The notes: a model not told the origin generated them from the letters alone. A stretch of DNA of 64,000 nucleotides from Salegentibacter salegens (GCF_900142975.1 NZ_LT670848.1:2480001-2544000), one strand, 5' to 3'. Counted from the first letter of the stretch, positions 51,167 through 61,288 are shown. Numbers and translations: made by a program.

Positions 51167-52090
51167 ATGAGTAAATTACTGATTGTAGGCACGGTAGCCT
51201 TTGATGCAATTGAAACCCCATTTGGGAAAACCGATAAAATTCTTGGAGGTGCAGGCACCTATATTGGGCTTTCGGCCTCACAGTTTAATGTAGACAGCGC
51301 AGTGGTATCTATTGTGGGAGACGATTTTCCACAAAAATACCTTGACCTGCTTACGAAAAACAATATAAATATTGATGGAATTGAAGTGGTTCCCGGCGGA
51401 AAAACCTTCTTTTGGAGCGGCCGTTACCATAACGATCTAAATTCCAGAGATACCTTAGATACCCAATTAAATGTACTTGCCAATTTTAACCCGGTAGTAC
51501 CAAATGCTTATAAAGATGCTGAAATTGTGATGTTGGGCAACCTGCATCCTTTGGTGCAACTTAGCGTTCTAGCACAAATTGAATCTCCGAAACTTGCTAT
51601 CCTGGATACGATGAATTTTTGGATGGATAATGCTTTGGAAGATTTAATGAAAGTAATTGCCAAAGTAGATGTAATCACTATTAACGATGAAGAGGCAAGA
51701 CAAATTTCTGGCGAATATTCTTTAGCAAAAGCTGCTAAAAAGATCGCTACTATGGGACCAAAATATGTAGTGATTAAAAAAGGAGAACACGGCGCTTTAT
51801 TATTTCACGAAGAGCAGGTGTTTTTTGCGCCCGCCCTTCCTTTGGAAGAAGTTTTTGACCCAACCGGCGCCGGGGATACTTTTGCAGGCGGTTTTGCAGG
51901 TTATCTCGCAAAAACCGGAAACATTAGCTTTGAAAATATGAAAAATGCCATTATTTACGGCTCCAATCTCGCATCTTTTTGTGTAGAGAAATTTGGAACC
52001 GAAAGGATGGAGGAGCTTTCGGGCGAGGAAGTTAATTCGCGCCTCGCAGAGTTTAAGAAATTAACTCAATTTGAAATAGCATTAACCTAA
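51167..52090 (+). CDS. PfkB-family carbohydrate/nucleoside kinase
   Basis: A 307-residue ribokinase-like sugar kinase. The N-terminal GGAGTYIGLSASQF segment and the catalytic signature DPTGAGDTFAGGFAGYLAKTG, with the base aspartate in GAGD, are intact. The substrate could be adenosine, inosine or a sugar; the neighbouring purN and purF-like genes favour a nucleoside, but this is inference. It is followed by a terminator and then the purF-like gene. Confidence 0.9.
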   Translation: MSKLLIVGTVAFDAIETPFGKTDKILGGAGTYIGLSASQFNVDSAVVSIVGDDFPQKYLDLLTKNNINIDGIEVVPGGKTFFWSGRYHNDLNSRDTLDTQLNVLANFNPVVPNAYKDAEIVMLGNLHPLVQLSVLAQIESPKLAILDTMNFWMDNALEDLMKVIAKVDVITINDEEARQISGEYSLAKAAKKIATMGPKYVVIKKGEHGALLFHEEQVFFAPALPLEEVFDPTGAGDTFAGGFAGYLAKTGNISFENMKNAIIYGSNLASFCVEKFGTERMEELSGEEVNSRLAEFKKLTQFEIALT

Positions 52091-52094
52091 ACTT

Positions 52095-52122
52095 ATGCCC
52101 TGAATTTTCAGGGCATTTTTTA
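52095..52122 (+). terminator. Terminator of the PfkB kinase gene
   Basis: ATGCCCTGAA pairs with TTCAGGGCAT around a TT loop, followed by a T run. It lies just after the stop codon and 30 bases before the next gene. Confidence 0.88.
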
Positions 52123-52151
52123 TATAAAGCAGGATTGAAAATCCTTTTATT

Positions 52152-54050
52152 ATGAGTGACGCCTTAAAACACGAATGTGGAATTGCCCAAATACGATTGT
52201 TAAAACCCCTGGAATACTATAAAGAAAAATATGGTACCGCCTTTTATGGGATTAACAAAATGTATCTAATGATGGAAAAACAGCATAACCGCGGCCAGGA
52301 TGGCGCCGGTTTTGCCAACATTAAATTAAATACAGCTCCCGGAGATCGCTATATAAGCCGAATAAGATCTAATGCGGCGCAACCCATCCAGGATATATTT
52401 GAGCAGATAAATGGTAGAATCAACGACGAGATTAAAGCCAACCCTGAATATGCCGATAATGTTTCGCTTCAGAAGAAAAACCTTCCTTATGTAGGGGAAG
52501 TTTACCTTGGGCACGTTCGCTATGGCACTTTTGGCAAAAACAGCATAGAAAGTGTACACCCATTTCTTCGGCAAAATAACTGGATGCACCGTAATCTTAT
52601 TGTGGCAGGGAATTTTAATATGACCAATGTAAACCAGCTTTTTAATAACCTGGTAGAATTAGGTCAACATCCAAAAGAAAAAGCCGACACCGTTACGGTA
52701 ATGGAAAAAATTGGGCACTTTTTAGATTCTGAGGTGCAAAAGCTTTACAAGAAATTAAAAAAAGAGGGATATTCTAAAGTTTCTGCTTCGCCAATAATTG
52801 CAGAAAAACTAAACGTTGCTAAAATTCTTAGAAAATCGTCTAAAAACTGGGATGGTGGTTATGCCATGGCCGGTTTACTGGGGCACGGCGATTCTTTCGT
52901 ACTGCGTGATCCTGCGGGCATACGGCCTGCTTATTATTACAAAGATGATGAAGTGGTAGTTATAGCTTCAGAAAGACCGGTAATTCAAACCGCTTTTAAT
53001 GTAGATTTTGATGAAGTACATGAGCTTCCGCCAGGACACGCCATTATCACCAAAAAAAGCGGAGAGGTAAATATTACCCAAATCCTGGAACCTCTGGAAC
53101 GAAAAGCCTGCTCGTTTGAGCGTATTTATTTTTCCCGTGGAAGCGATGCCGAAATCTATAAAGAACGAAAAATGCTTGGGCGTTTATTGATGCCTGAAGT
53201 CCTGAAATCTATAGAGCACGATACCATAAATACGGTTTTCTCGTTTATTCCAAATACTGCGGAAACCAGTTTCTACGGAATGGTTGAAGCGGCTCAGGAT
53301 GAACTGAATAAACAGAAAAACGACGCGATTCTTGCTGAAAAAGATACGTTAACTGATGCACGACTAAAGGAAATTTTAGCTCACCGTTTACGCACCGAGA
53401 AAATTGCGATCAAAGATGTAAAGCTTAGAACCTTTATTACCGAAGACAGCAGCAGGGACGACCTTGTAGCCCATGTTTATGATGTGACCTACGGGGTGGT
53501 TAAACCAGAAGATAGCCTGGTAATTATAGATGACAGTATTGTTAGGGGAACCACGTTAAAGAAAAGCATCATTAAAATGATGGACAGGTTAAACCCAAAA
53601 CAAATTGTGGTAGTCTCTTCTGCACCGCAAATTCGTTATCCCGATTGCTACGGGATTGATATGGCGCGCCTGGAAGGTCTCGTTGCTTTTAGGGCAGCGC
53701 TGGAGCTTTTAAAAGATAACAACCAATACGATATTGTAGAAAAGGTTTACGACAAATGTAAATTACAGGTAGATCTCGCCGATGTGGATGTAAAGAATTT
53801 CGTAAAAGAAATCTACGAACCTTTTACCAATGAGCAAATTTCAGATAAAATTTCAGAACTACTTTGTGATACCGATGTAAAAGCTAAAGTAAAAGTGATT
53901 TACCAAACGGTAGATAATTTGCATACCGCCTGTCCTAAGAACCTGGGTGACTGGTATTTCACAGGCAATTATCCCACATTTGGTGGTAACCGGGTAGTGA
54001 ATAGAGCTTTTATTAATTTTTACGAAGGAAACGAAGGGAGAGCCTACTAA
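52152..54050 (+). CDS. Amidophosphoribosyltransferase-like protein (long PurF form)
   Basis: A 632-residue protein with an N-terminal class II glutamine amidotransferase domain, whose catalytic cysteine is Cys9 after a short propeptide (MSDALKHE), and a C-terminal phosphoribosyltransferase domain with the PRPP loop VIIDDSIVRGTTLKKS. This is the first step of purine synthesis: PRPP and glutamine to phosphoribosylamine. It is over 100 residues longer than classical PurF, with insertions in both halves and an additional C-terminal region, as in the long form of many Bacteroidota. It may coexist with a standard PurF elsewhere. Confidence 0.88.
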   Translation: MSDALKHECGIAQIRLLKPLEYYKEKYGTAFYGINKMYLMMEKQHNRGQDGAGFANIKLNTAPGDRYISRIRSNAAQPIQDIFEQINGRINDEIKANPEYADNVSLQKKNLPYVGEVYLGHVRYGTFGKNSIESVHPFLRQNNWMHRNLIVAGNFNMTNVNQLFNNLVELGQHPKEKADTVTVMEKIGHFLDSEVQKLYKKLKKEGYSKVSASPIIAEKLNVAKILRKSSKNWDGGYAMAGLLGHGDSFVLRDPAGIRPAYYYKDDEVVVIASERPVIQTAFNVDFDEVHELPPGHAIITKKSGEVNITQILEPLERKACSFERIYFSRGSDAEIYKERKMLGRLLMPEVLKSIEHDTINTVFSFIPNTAETSFYGMVEAAQDELNKQKNDAILAEKDTLTDARLKEILAHRLRTEKIAIKDVKLRTFITEDSSRDDLVAHVYDVTYGVVKPEDSLVIIDDSIVRGTTLKKSIIKMMDRLNPKQIVVVSSAPQIRYPDCYGIDMARLEGLVAFRAALELLKDNNQYDIVEKVYDKCKLQVDLADVDVKNFVKEIYEPFTNEQISDKISELLCDTDVKAKVKVIYQTVDNLHTACPKNLGDWYFTGNYPTFGGNRVVNRAFINFYEGNEGRAY

Positions 54051-54125
54051 GTGCACTTTAACAAGTTTTTCTGCCGTTCGTCTAAAATGATTTTTTAGAG
54101 GATTAAGATTATATACATTAGCAGA

Positions 54126-54201
54126 ACCATAAACATAAGTAGGTTAAGTTCATGGTAGATTTGGGGCAAAAAAAGGTGGATCTAAAAATCCGCCTTTTTT
54201 T
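54126..54201 (+). ncRNA. Putative small RNA, copy 1 of a tandem pair
   Basis: About 76 bases starting ACCATAAACATAAG, with a 5' stem ACCAT/ATGGT and an intrinsic terminator GGTGGAT-CTAAAA-ATCCGCC followed by Ts. A nearly identical copy lies 245 bp downstream at 54371-54445. TACATTAG upstream could be a weak -7 box. The interval 54051-54517 has no plausible protein gene. Duplication and terminator support a transcribed RNA. Confidence 0.65.
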
Positions 54202-54370
54202 ATTTTTACCCGATTTTGAAATTCTTCAGAAATAAACAATTCCCACAGCCAACAAATCTAAAAACCCAATTTTTCTTACATTAAATATTGAATTTCAATA
54301 CTTTAACAGGTAATTACGCCGTTAATCTAAAAAATTTGCGAGCAAGATTTATTCAACATACTTTAGACTC

Positions 54371-54445
54371 ACCATAACATAAGTAGGTTAAGTTCATGGT
54401 AGATTTGGGGCAAAAAAAGGTGGATCTAAAAATCCGCCTTTTTTT
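54371..54445 (+). ncRNA. Putative small RNA, copy 2 of a tandem pair
   Basis: About 75 bases nearly identical to 54126-54201; the main difference is one A missing in the loop of the 5' hairpin. TTG at 54336-54338, then 20 bases, then TACTTTAG at 54359-54366 closely resembles a flavobacterial promoter. The 70 bases upstream are about 60 percent identical to those before copy 1, without gaps. It ends in the same terminator hairpin and T run. Confidence 0.68.
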
Positions 54446-54464
54446 ATTTAACATTCTTGCAAAA

Positions 54465-54491
54465 AAAAGACCGCTCAAATGGCGGTCTTTT
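54465..54491 (-). terminator. Terminator of the superoxide dismutase gene
   Basis: AAAAGACCGC pairs with GCGGTCTTTT, with A and T runs on both sides, just beyond the superoxide dismutase stop codon. It could also serve transcripts from the plus strand. Confidence 0.85.
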
Positions 54492-54517
54492 TAATATATT
54501 GAATAATAACTTAGTTA

Positions 54518-55126
54518 TTATTTCTGCTTTGCATATCTGCTTCCTACTTCTTTCCAGTCTATTACATTAAAAAATGCATCTATATAATCTGGTCTACGGT
54601 TTTGATAGTTTAGGTAATAAGCATGTTCCCAAACATCAAGCCCTAAAATAGGAGTTCCTCCACAGCCAATTCCAGGCATTAATGGATTATCCTGATTTGC
54701 TGTAGAGCAAATCTCTACTTTTCCACCTTCGTGAACACAAAGCCAGGCCCATCCAGAACCAAACTGTCCCGCAGCTGCTTTAGAAAATTCATCTTTAAAA
54801 GCTTCAAAAGAACCAAATGCGGTATCAATTGCTTTTGCAAGTTCACCTTCTGGTTTTCCGCCACCATCTGGAGACATCACTTCCCAAAATAATCTATGGT
54901 TATAAAATCCGCCACCGTTATTTCTTACAGCGGTATTAGATTTATCAAGATTTTCAAGGATATTCTCAATGGTTTTTCCATCAAGATCGGTGCCTTCTAT
55001 TGCAGCGTTTAATTTTTTAGTGTAACCTGCGTGGTGTTTTCCATGGTGAATTTCCATGGTCTTCGCATCTATATGTGGTTGTAATGCATCAAATGCATAT
55101 TTTAACTTTGGTAACTCAAAAGCCAT
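54518..55126 (-). CDS. Superoxide dismutase (Fe/Mn family)
   Basis: A 202-residue dismutase converting superoxide to hydrogen peroxide and oxygen. Metal ligands lie in [11 protein letters not shown], the histidine of FYNHRLFW, and DVWEHAYY with both aspartate and histidine. The sequences GGGFYNH and TANQDNP are features of the Mn-type or cambialistic enzymes rather than strict Fe-enzymes, but metal choice is an inference. No signal peptide is present, so it is cytoplasmic. It is divergent from the RecB-like gene. Confidence 0.96.
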   Translation of the reverse strand: MAFELPKLKYAFDALQPHIDAKTMEIHHGKHHAGYTKKLNAAIEGTDLDGKTIENILENLDKSNTAVRNNGGGFYNHRLFWEVMSPDGGGKPEGELAKAIDTAFGSFEAFKDEFSKAAAGQFGSGWAWLCVHEGGKVEICSTANQDNPLMPGIGCGGTPILGLDVWEHAYYLNYQNRRPDYIDAFFNVIDWKEVGSRYAKQK

Positions 55127-55292
55127 TTGTATATATTTTTTAGTGATTAGTAATAAAATTCACTCAAATTTAGGTATTAAGCTATTTAATAGAAACAATT
55201 TAATGTTATAAAATACTTAAAAGCCGGGAGAGAATACAAAACATTTTTATTTTACCTTTAAAATTCAAAATCTTCCTAAAAATCTAGCTTTT

Positions 55293-58200
55293 TTGACTAA
55301 TAATTTCACTATTTATAATGCTTCTGCGGGATCGGGTAAAACCTTTACCCTGGTTAAAGAATATTTATTACTGCTTTTTAAAAGCAAAAAGCCCGATGCT
55401 TACAAAAATATTCTCGCTATCACTTTTACTAATAAAGCGGTAGATGAAATGAAGTCCAGAATTATAAGCAGTCTAAGGGATTTTACTGGAGCAGAAACCT
55501 CGTCTATAAACAACCCACTTTTTAAAATTATTGCTGAGGAAATCGGTTTATCTGAAGCAGAGCTTAAAACCAGGGCTGCGAAGATCCTAAAAAGTATTAT
55601 CCATAATTACGCAGCTTTTGAAGTTTCTACCATAGACGGATTTACACACAGGGTGCTTAGAACTTTCGCTAAAGACCTGGGATTACCGGTAAATTTTGAG
55701 ATTGCTCTTAACACACGGCAGATTCTTATGGAAGCCGTAGATAGGCTTATAAGCAAAGCCGGTACCGATAAAGAGCTTACAAAAGTTCTTATTTCTTTTG
55801 CAATTAGTAAAACAGATGATGATAAAAGTTGGGATATTGCCAAAGACCTTTTCGAAATTTCTGAATTGCTAATTGGCGAAAACCATCAGGAAGCACTCAA
55901 AAAGCTAAAAGGTAAAACACCCGAAGATTTCCAGAGTTTTAAGGCACGAATAACTTCAGAAATTAAAAAGACTGAAGCTATAATTGCGGAAACCAGTACT
56001 GAATTTTTTGACCTTGTTGAAAGTAATAATATTGAAGAAAAGGACTTTAGCGGCGGATACGTTTATAAACATTTTGTGAAGCTAAGAGATCAAAAGTCTA
56101 TAGACGGTTTTGAAAAATCATGGATGCTAAAGCTGGAAAGCGCTCCGCTTTATGCGAAGTCAAATAAAAATCAGGCTGTTAAGGATGCGTTAGATAGTAT
56201 TCAATCTTTAATAGTTAGTCTTTTTGAAATTTCTAAAAGAGCCTATCTAAACCTTGATTTTCTTGAGGCAATTAGAAAAAATCTAACTCAACTTTCGCTA
56301 CTTAATGCGATAAACCAGGAAGTAGAACTTATAAAGAAAGAGCGCAACCTAATTCTTATTTCAGAATTTAACCCAAAAATAAGCGCACAGGTGAAAGACC
56401 AACCGGCGCCATTTATTTACGAAAGGCTTGGGGAGCGTTACCAAAATTATTTTATAGATGAATTTCAGGACACTTCGCAAATGCAGTGGGAAAACCTGAT
56501 TCCACTTATAGACAACAAACTTTCTTCTGAAAATATCCAGGATCCTGCCAGCGCTATGCTGGTTGGAGATGCCAAGCAATCTATTTACCGTTGGCGCGGC
56601 GGAAAAGCCGAGCAATTTATAGACCTTTGTTTAGATACCAATCCCTTTAGTATCGAAAAATATGTAGAAAATTTGCCAGATAATTACCGTAGCGGAAGCC
56701 AGATTGTAAACTTCAACAACAGTTTATTCAATTATGCTTCAGGCACCTTACAACATCCGGCTTATTCTAATTTGTTCCAGGAAAGCAGTCAAAATCCTAA
56801 AAAAGGAGATTTTGGATACGTAAATATCGACTTTATCGAAGCCGAAAATGCCGCGGAAGAACACGAAATTTATCCTGAAAAAATCCTGGAAATTATTCAG
56901 AATTTAGAGCAGAAAAAGTTTAAAAAAGGAGATATCTGTATCTTAACCCGTAAAAAGAAAGAAGGCATCACCATTGCAAGCTATTTGAGCGAAAATAATA
57001 TTCCCGTTGTTTCTTCTGAAACCTTGTTAGTTGCCAATTCTTCCGAAGTGAACTTTATCGCTCATTTATTAGAGTTTTCTTTAAGTCCTAAAGACAACAC
57101 TTTAAAACTGGAACTTTTTGATTTCCTGGCCGATTTCCTGGAGATAGAAAACCGCTACCCGATAATCTCAGCCAATTTACCCAAAGACGGGAAGTCATTT
57201 TTTAATTGGCTAAAGGATTACAATATTGATTTTGACCTTGACGAAATCAGGCATCTTTCAGTTTATGAAGCCGCTGAATATATTATTAGAAGTTTTTCCC
57301 TGGTAGAAACTTCTAATGCTTATGTTCAGTTTTTTCTCGATTTTATCTTTGAAAGCACGCAAAAGGCAACCGCAGGCATAGCTGATTTTATCGATTTATG
57401 GAAACAGGAAATAGAGAGCTTAAGCATTGTAGTTCCCAAAGCTGAAGATGCCGTACAAATAATGACCATTCATAAATCTAAAGGCCTGGAATTCCCGGTA
57501 GTGATCTATCCTTATGCCAATTCCGATTCCAAAAGCACTCGTATGGATTCACTTTGGTTGCCTATGGAGCCTCCATTAGACGAAATTCCTATGAATTACC
57601 TCAGCGCATCAGATAAAATGCTGAATTGGGGCCCAAAGGCTTCCGATATTTATACTGAATTAATTCATCAAAAAGAACTGGATACTTTAAATGTACTATA
57701 TGTAGCCTGCACCCGTGCTTCGCAGCAATTGTATTTGCTGAGCAAAAAAGAAATAGATGCAAAAGGCAATGAAAAAGCCTATAAAACTTCAGGATTATTA
57801 ATCGGTTATTTAAAAGAAATTGGGAGGTGGGATGCCAATATAAATACTTATGAATTTGGCGAAATTGGGATTCCGAAAGCCTCAGCAGAAACACATTCAG
57901 AAAATATTATTTCAGAAAAATTTTACTCTTCAGCAACGCAAAATAAAGCGGTGAATATAGTTACCAAATCGGGAATGTTATGGGACAGTAAACAAGAAGA
58001 AGCAATTGAAAAAGGAGAGATTCTGCACGAATTATTGGCGCAAATAGATTTTAAAGAGCAGGTAAAACCTGTTGTGACCCAAGCCGTAAATAATGGAATA
58101 ATCACAAAAGATTCCGCAGAAAAAATAGAAAAATTACTTCTTGAAATCACCAATCATCCACAACTTTCAGAATACTACGCAAAGAGCGCTACAAGTTTTA

Positions 58201-58424
58201 ACGAACGCGATATTTTAACGCCCGAAGGCAAAAGATTAAGGCCAGACCGCATTAATTTTTCGGGGAAAACCGTGAATATTATAGACTATAAAACCGGAAA
58301 GTTTGACATTTCCCACGAAGCTCAAATTAACAGCTATGCCGGGATTTTAGAAGATATGGGTTACAAAATAGGAAGTAAAAACCTTGTTTATACAAATAAA
58401 GCGCTTAAGGTGCGCCTTGTTTAA
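55293..58424 (+). CDS. RecB/AddA-like helicase-nuclease
   Basis: A 1043-residue UvrD/Rep-family protein. Walker A is NASAGSGKTFTLVKEY near the N-terminus, followed by ITFTNKAVDEMK, the DEFQDTSQMQWENL motif II and AKQSIYRWRGG. The C-terminal PD-(D/E)XK nuclease shows RLRPDRINF and IIDYKTGKFD. This is the helicase-nuclease subunit of an AddAB/RecBCD-type complex acting at double-strand breaks. The likely partner starts at 61327. A TTG at 55293 gives the correct start for this family. Confidence 0.92.
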   Translation: MTNNFTIYNASAGSGKTFTLVKEYLLLLFKSKKPDAYKNILAITFTNKAVDEMKSRIISSLRDFTGAETSSINNPLFKIIAEEIGLSEAELKTRAAKILKSIIHNYAAFEVSTIDGFTHRVLRTFAKDLGLPVNFEIALNTRQILMEAVDRLISKAGTDKELTKVLISFAISKTDDDKSWDIAKDLFEISELLIGENHQEALKKLKGKTPEDFQSFKARITSEIKKTEAIIAETSTEFFDLVESNNIEEKDFSGGYVYKHFVKLRDQKSIDGFEKSWMLKLESAPLYAKSNKNQAVKDALDSIQSLIVSLFEISKRAYLNLDFLEAIRKNLTQLSLLNAINQEVELIKKERNLILISEFNPKISAQVKDQPAPFIYERLGERYQNYFIDEFQDTSQMQWENLIPLIDNKLSSENIQDPASAMLVGDAKQSIYRWRGGKAEQFIDLCLDTNPFSIEKYVENLPDNYRSGSQIVNFNNSLFNYASGTLQHPAYSNLFQESSQNPKKGDFGYVNIDFIEAENAAEEHEIYPEKILEIIQNLEQKKFKKGDICILTRKKKEGITIASYLSENNIPVVSSETLLVANSSEVNFIAHLLEFSLSPKDNTLKLELFDFLADFLEIENRYPIISANLPKDGKSFFNWLKDYNIDFDLDEIRHLSVYEAAEYIIRSFSLVETSNAYVQFFLDFIFESTQKATAGIADFIDLWKQEIESLSIVVPKAEDAVQIMTIHKSKGLEFPVVIYPYANSDSKSTRMDSLWLPMEPPLDEIPMNYLSASDKMLNWGPKASDIYTELIHQKELDTLNVLYVACTRASQQLYLLSKKEIDAKGNEKAYKTSGLLIGYLKEIGRWDANINTYEFGEIGIPKASAETHSENIISEKFYSSATQNKAVNIVTKSGMLWDSKQEEAIEKGEILHELLAQIDFKEQVKPVVTQAVNNGIITKDSAEKIEKLLLEITNHPQLSEYYAKSATSFNERDILTPEGKRLRPDRINFSGKTVNIIDYKTGKFDISHEAQINSYAGILEDMGYKIGSKNLVYTNKALKVRLV

Positions 58425-58455
58425 AAGAAATGTAAGTTTGTAAAAAATTAGAATT

Positions 58456-59649
58456 ATGTACGGATCAATAAAACAACATTTAGAAAAAGAGCTGGAACAA
58501 ATTAAAGAAGACGGCCTTTTTAAAAAAGAACGAATAATTACCGGCCCACAAGATGCGGTGATCAAAATTTCTACCGGGCAGGAAGTAATTAACTTTTGCG
58601 CCAATAATTATTTGGGACTTTCTTCCCATCCCGAGGTTATAAAAGCCGCTAAAGATACTATGGATTCCCACGGTTTTGGGATGTCTAGTGTTAGATTTAT
58701 TTGCGGAACCCAGGATATTCATAAAGAACTGGAGCAAAAAATAGCCGATTTCTACGGAACGGAAGACACCATTCTTTATGCTGCGTGTTTTGATGCAAAC
58801 GGAGGAATTTTTGAACCACTTTTAACCAAAGAAGATGCAATAATTTCAGATTCGCTAAACCACGCTTCTATTATTGATGGGGTGCGTTTATGTAAAGCGG
58901 CAAGATATCGTTATCAAAATGGCGATATGGCCGATTTAGAAAAACAACTTAAAGACGCCAACGAAAAAGGAGCAAGATTTAAACTTATCGTAACCGATGG
59001 TGTTTTCTCTATGGATGGTCTTGTAGCTCCTTTAGATAAAATTTGTGACCTGGCTGATAAGTATGATGCGATGGTAATGATAGATGAATGCCACGCTACT
59101 GGTTTTATTGGAGAAAAAGGAATTGGAACCCTGGAAGAAAAAGGAGTGATGGACAGAGTGGATATTATCACCGGAACATTAGGAAAAGCACTTGGTGGAG
59201 CTATGGGCGGTTACACCACAGCTAAAAAAGAAATTATAGAATTACTTAGACAACGTTCAAGACCTTACTTATTTTCAAACTCCCTTGCTCCTTCTATAGT
59301 TGGTGCTTCAATTAAGGTTTTTGAAATGTTGGAAAAAGACAACAGTCTGCGGGAAAAACTAAAGAGCAATACGCAATATTTCAAAAAAGGAATTAAAGAT
59401 GCCGGTTTTGATATTATAGATGGAGAGTCGGCTATTGTTCCTGTAATGCTTTACGATGCCAAATTATCTCAAAAAATGGCAGAGAGATTACTGGAAGAAG
59501 GTATTTATGTAATAGGATTCTTTTATCCCGTAGTTCCAAAAGAAAAGGCCAGGATAAGAGTACAGTTATCTGCCGCCCACGAGCAGGAACATTTAGATAA
59601 AGCCATTGCAGCCTTTACCAAGGTGGGTAAAGAATTAGACGTAATTTAG
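58456..59649 (+). CDS. kbl: Glycine C-acetyltransferase (2-amino-3-ketobutyrate CoA ligase)
   Basis: A 397-residue PLP-dependent enzyme of the alpha-oxoamine synthase group, interconverting 2-amino-3-oxobutyrate and CoA with glycine and acetyl-CoA in threonine breakdown. The phosphate-binding area shows [14 protein letters not shown] residues ([15 protein letters not shown]) and the PLP lysine in [14 protein letters not shown]. Its partner threonine dehydrogenase is not nearby. It lies 31 bases after the RecB-like gene. Confidence 0.96.
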   Translation: MYGSIKQHLEKELEQIKEDGLFKKERIITGPQDAVIKISTGQEVINFCANNYLGLSSHPEVIKAAKDTMDSHGFGMSSVRFICGTQDIHKELEQKIADFYGTEDTILYAACFDANGGIFEPLLTKEDAIISDSLNHASIIDGVRLCKAARYRYQNGDMADLEKQLKDANEKGARFKLIVTDGVFSMDGLVAPLDKICDLADKYDAMVMIDECHATGFIGEKGIGTLEEKGVMDRVDIITGTLGKALGGAMGGYTTAKKEIIELLRQRSRPYLFSNSLAPSIVGASIKVFEMLEKDNSLREKLKSNTQYFKKGIKDAGFDIIDGESAIVPVMLYDAKLSQKMAERLLEEGIYVIGFFYPVVPKEKARIRVQLSAAHEQEHLDKAIAAFTKVGKELDVI

Positions 59650-59777
59650 TTTCAATGTTAAAGAATAGCTTAAATTTATAATGAAAAATTAGCAAAAAGA
59701 AGGCTTTACAAATCTTAAAAAGCTCTCAAAAACGCCATTATCTAAGGGTTTATTAAGAAAACTTTATTATTTTATGC

Positions 59778-59808
59778 TTTGCCAATAAGCTTTAACAGTC
59801 TACTTTTG
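59778..59808 (+). promoter_or_regulatory. Strong promoter of the OmpA gene
   Basis: TTTG at 59778-59781, 19 bases, then TACTTTTG at 59801-59808. The ATG is at 59843, leaving about a 30-base leader. It is the best match to the flavobacterial consensus in the window, as expected for an abundant protein. Confidence 0.8.
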
Positions 59809-59842
59809 TTAACAATTAACACTTAAAACTAAACTATTGAAT

Positions 59843-61264
59843 ATGAAACATCTTAGCAAAATTTTATTCGCTACAATGTTGGTTCTGGGTATTACTTCGG
59901 TAACTGCACAGGATGCAAACAATCCCTGGTCTGTAGGGATCCAAACCAACGCGGTAGACTTTCATCCTACCAGTGATGTAGGAGGAACTTTTGACGATTA
60001 TTTTAACGTTGGAGATCACTGGAATATCTTGCCATCTATGTCAAGATTAACCGTAGGTCGTTATATTGGAAGTGGTTTTGTATTTGAACTTGCGGGTTCT
60101 GTAAACCAAATAGAACAATATGGCGCTGAAAGCGTTCCACAAATGGCATATTATGCAATTGATGGATCTTTTAACTATAGCTTAAGAGCCTTACTAAATG
60201 ATGGTTGGCTTGATCCTGTTGTTGGTATTGGTGGTGGTTACACCAGCATTGCTGATAATGGTGACTACCCTATTTCAGATCTTGGCGCAGCAACTCTTAA
60301 CGGTAAATTCGGATTAAACTTCTGGTTTACTGATAATGTTGCTTTAACTCTTGAATCTAACTACAAGCACGTGTTTGATGTTGATGGTGCAACACACTTT
60401 CAACACGCAGGTGGTGTGAAATTTATGTTTGGCGGAACCGATTCTGACGGTGACGGTATTTACGATAAAGACGATGAATGTCCAGAAACTCCAGGTTTAC
60501 CTGAGTTTAACGGATGTCCAGATTCTGACGGTGATGGAATTGAAGACCGTATGGACGCTTGTCCTAACGAAGCTGGTTTAGCTGAATTTGATGGTTGTCC
60601 TGATACCGATGGTGACGGAATTGCTGATCCAAATGATGACTGTCCTGAAGTAGCCGGATTGGCTGAACTTAATGGATGTCCTGATGCTGATGGTGACGGA
60701 GTTGCTGATAACGAAGATGACTGTCCTAATGAAGCTGGTCCTGCTGAAAACAACGGATGTCCTTACGAAGATATGGATGGTGACGGTGTTTTAGATAAAG
60801 ACGATGAATGTCCAGAAGTTGCTGGAACTGCAGCTAACAATGGATGTCCAGAGCCAGACGTAGAAGTTATTTCGGAATTGAATGAATATTCTAAAACTGT
60901 ATTGTTCGAACTTAACAAAGCAACAGTAACAGCAGATTCTGAAGAGGCTTTACAGTCTATCGCTGATATTATGAACGAATATTCAAATACAATCTTCCAT
61001 ATTGAAGGGCATACCGATAGTACTGGTAGCGCCGAATATAACGAGAAACTATCTCGTGAGCGTGCTGCTTCAGTAGAGAAATGGTTAGAAGAAAATGGTG
61101 TACCAAGCAACAGATTAACTTCTGAAGGTTATGGTGAAGAAAGACCAATTGCTACTAACAATACCGCTGCCGGAAGACAGGATAACCGTAGAGTTGAAAT
61201 CTCTTTAGATAAAAATAAAGAAGTAAAAGATTCTGAATCTTCTATGGAAGACGATAATCAATAA
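59843..61264 (+). CDS. OmpA-family outer-membrane protein with TSP type 3 repeats
   Basis: A 473-residue precursor. A signal peptide ends TSVTAQD, then a beta-barrel (about 25-195), five calcium-binding thrombospondin type 3 repeats (about 200-336), and a C-terminal peptidoglycan-binding OmpA domain (about 350-455) with FHIEGHTDSTGSAEYNEKLSRERA. The ATG at 59843 is preferred over a TTG two codons upstream because it gives a normal signal peptide. The protein anchors the outer membrane to the wall and is probably abundant. It ends EDDNQ after an acidic tail. Confidence 0.93.
   Translation: MKHLSKILFATMLVLGITSVTAQDANNPWSVGIQTNAVDFHPTSDVGGTFDDYFNVGDHWNILPSMSRLTVGRYIGSGFVFELAGSVNQIEQYGAESVPQMAYYAIDGSFNYSLRALLNDGWLDPVVGIGGGYTSIADNGDYPISDLGAATLNGKFGLNFWFTDNVALTLESNYKHVFDVDGATHFQHAGGVKFMFGGTDSDGDGIYDKDDECPETPGLPEFNGCPDSDGDGIEDRMDACPNEAGLAEFDGCPDTDGDGIADPNDDCPEVAGLAELNGCPDADGDGVADNEDDCPNEAGPAENNGCPYEDMDGDGVLDKDDECPEVAGTAANNGCPEPDVEVISELNEYSKTVLFELNKATVTADSEEALQSIADIMNEYSNTIFHIEGHTDSTGSAEYNEKLSRERAASVEKWLEENGVPSNRLTSEGYGEERPIATNNTAAGRQDNRRVEISLDKNKEVKDSESSMEDDNQ
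60440..60850 (+). repeat. Tandem TSP3-coding repeats within ompA
   Basis: Five units of 27-29 codons, each encoding D-x-D-G-D-G-x-x-D-x-x-D-x-C-P followed by an NGCP-type end. The DNA repeats share GATGGTGACGGA-like cores, so this is an internal tandem array prone to slippage or recombination. Confidence 0.9.
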
Positions 61265-61288
61265 TTAGTTAGATAATTATTATAGAAA

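Noticed and set aside
54051..54517. A protein-coding gene between purF and superoxide dismutase
   Set aside because: All frames are short and broken, and the conserved parts end in terminator hairpins, so non-coding RNA is the better explanation.
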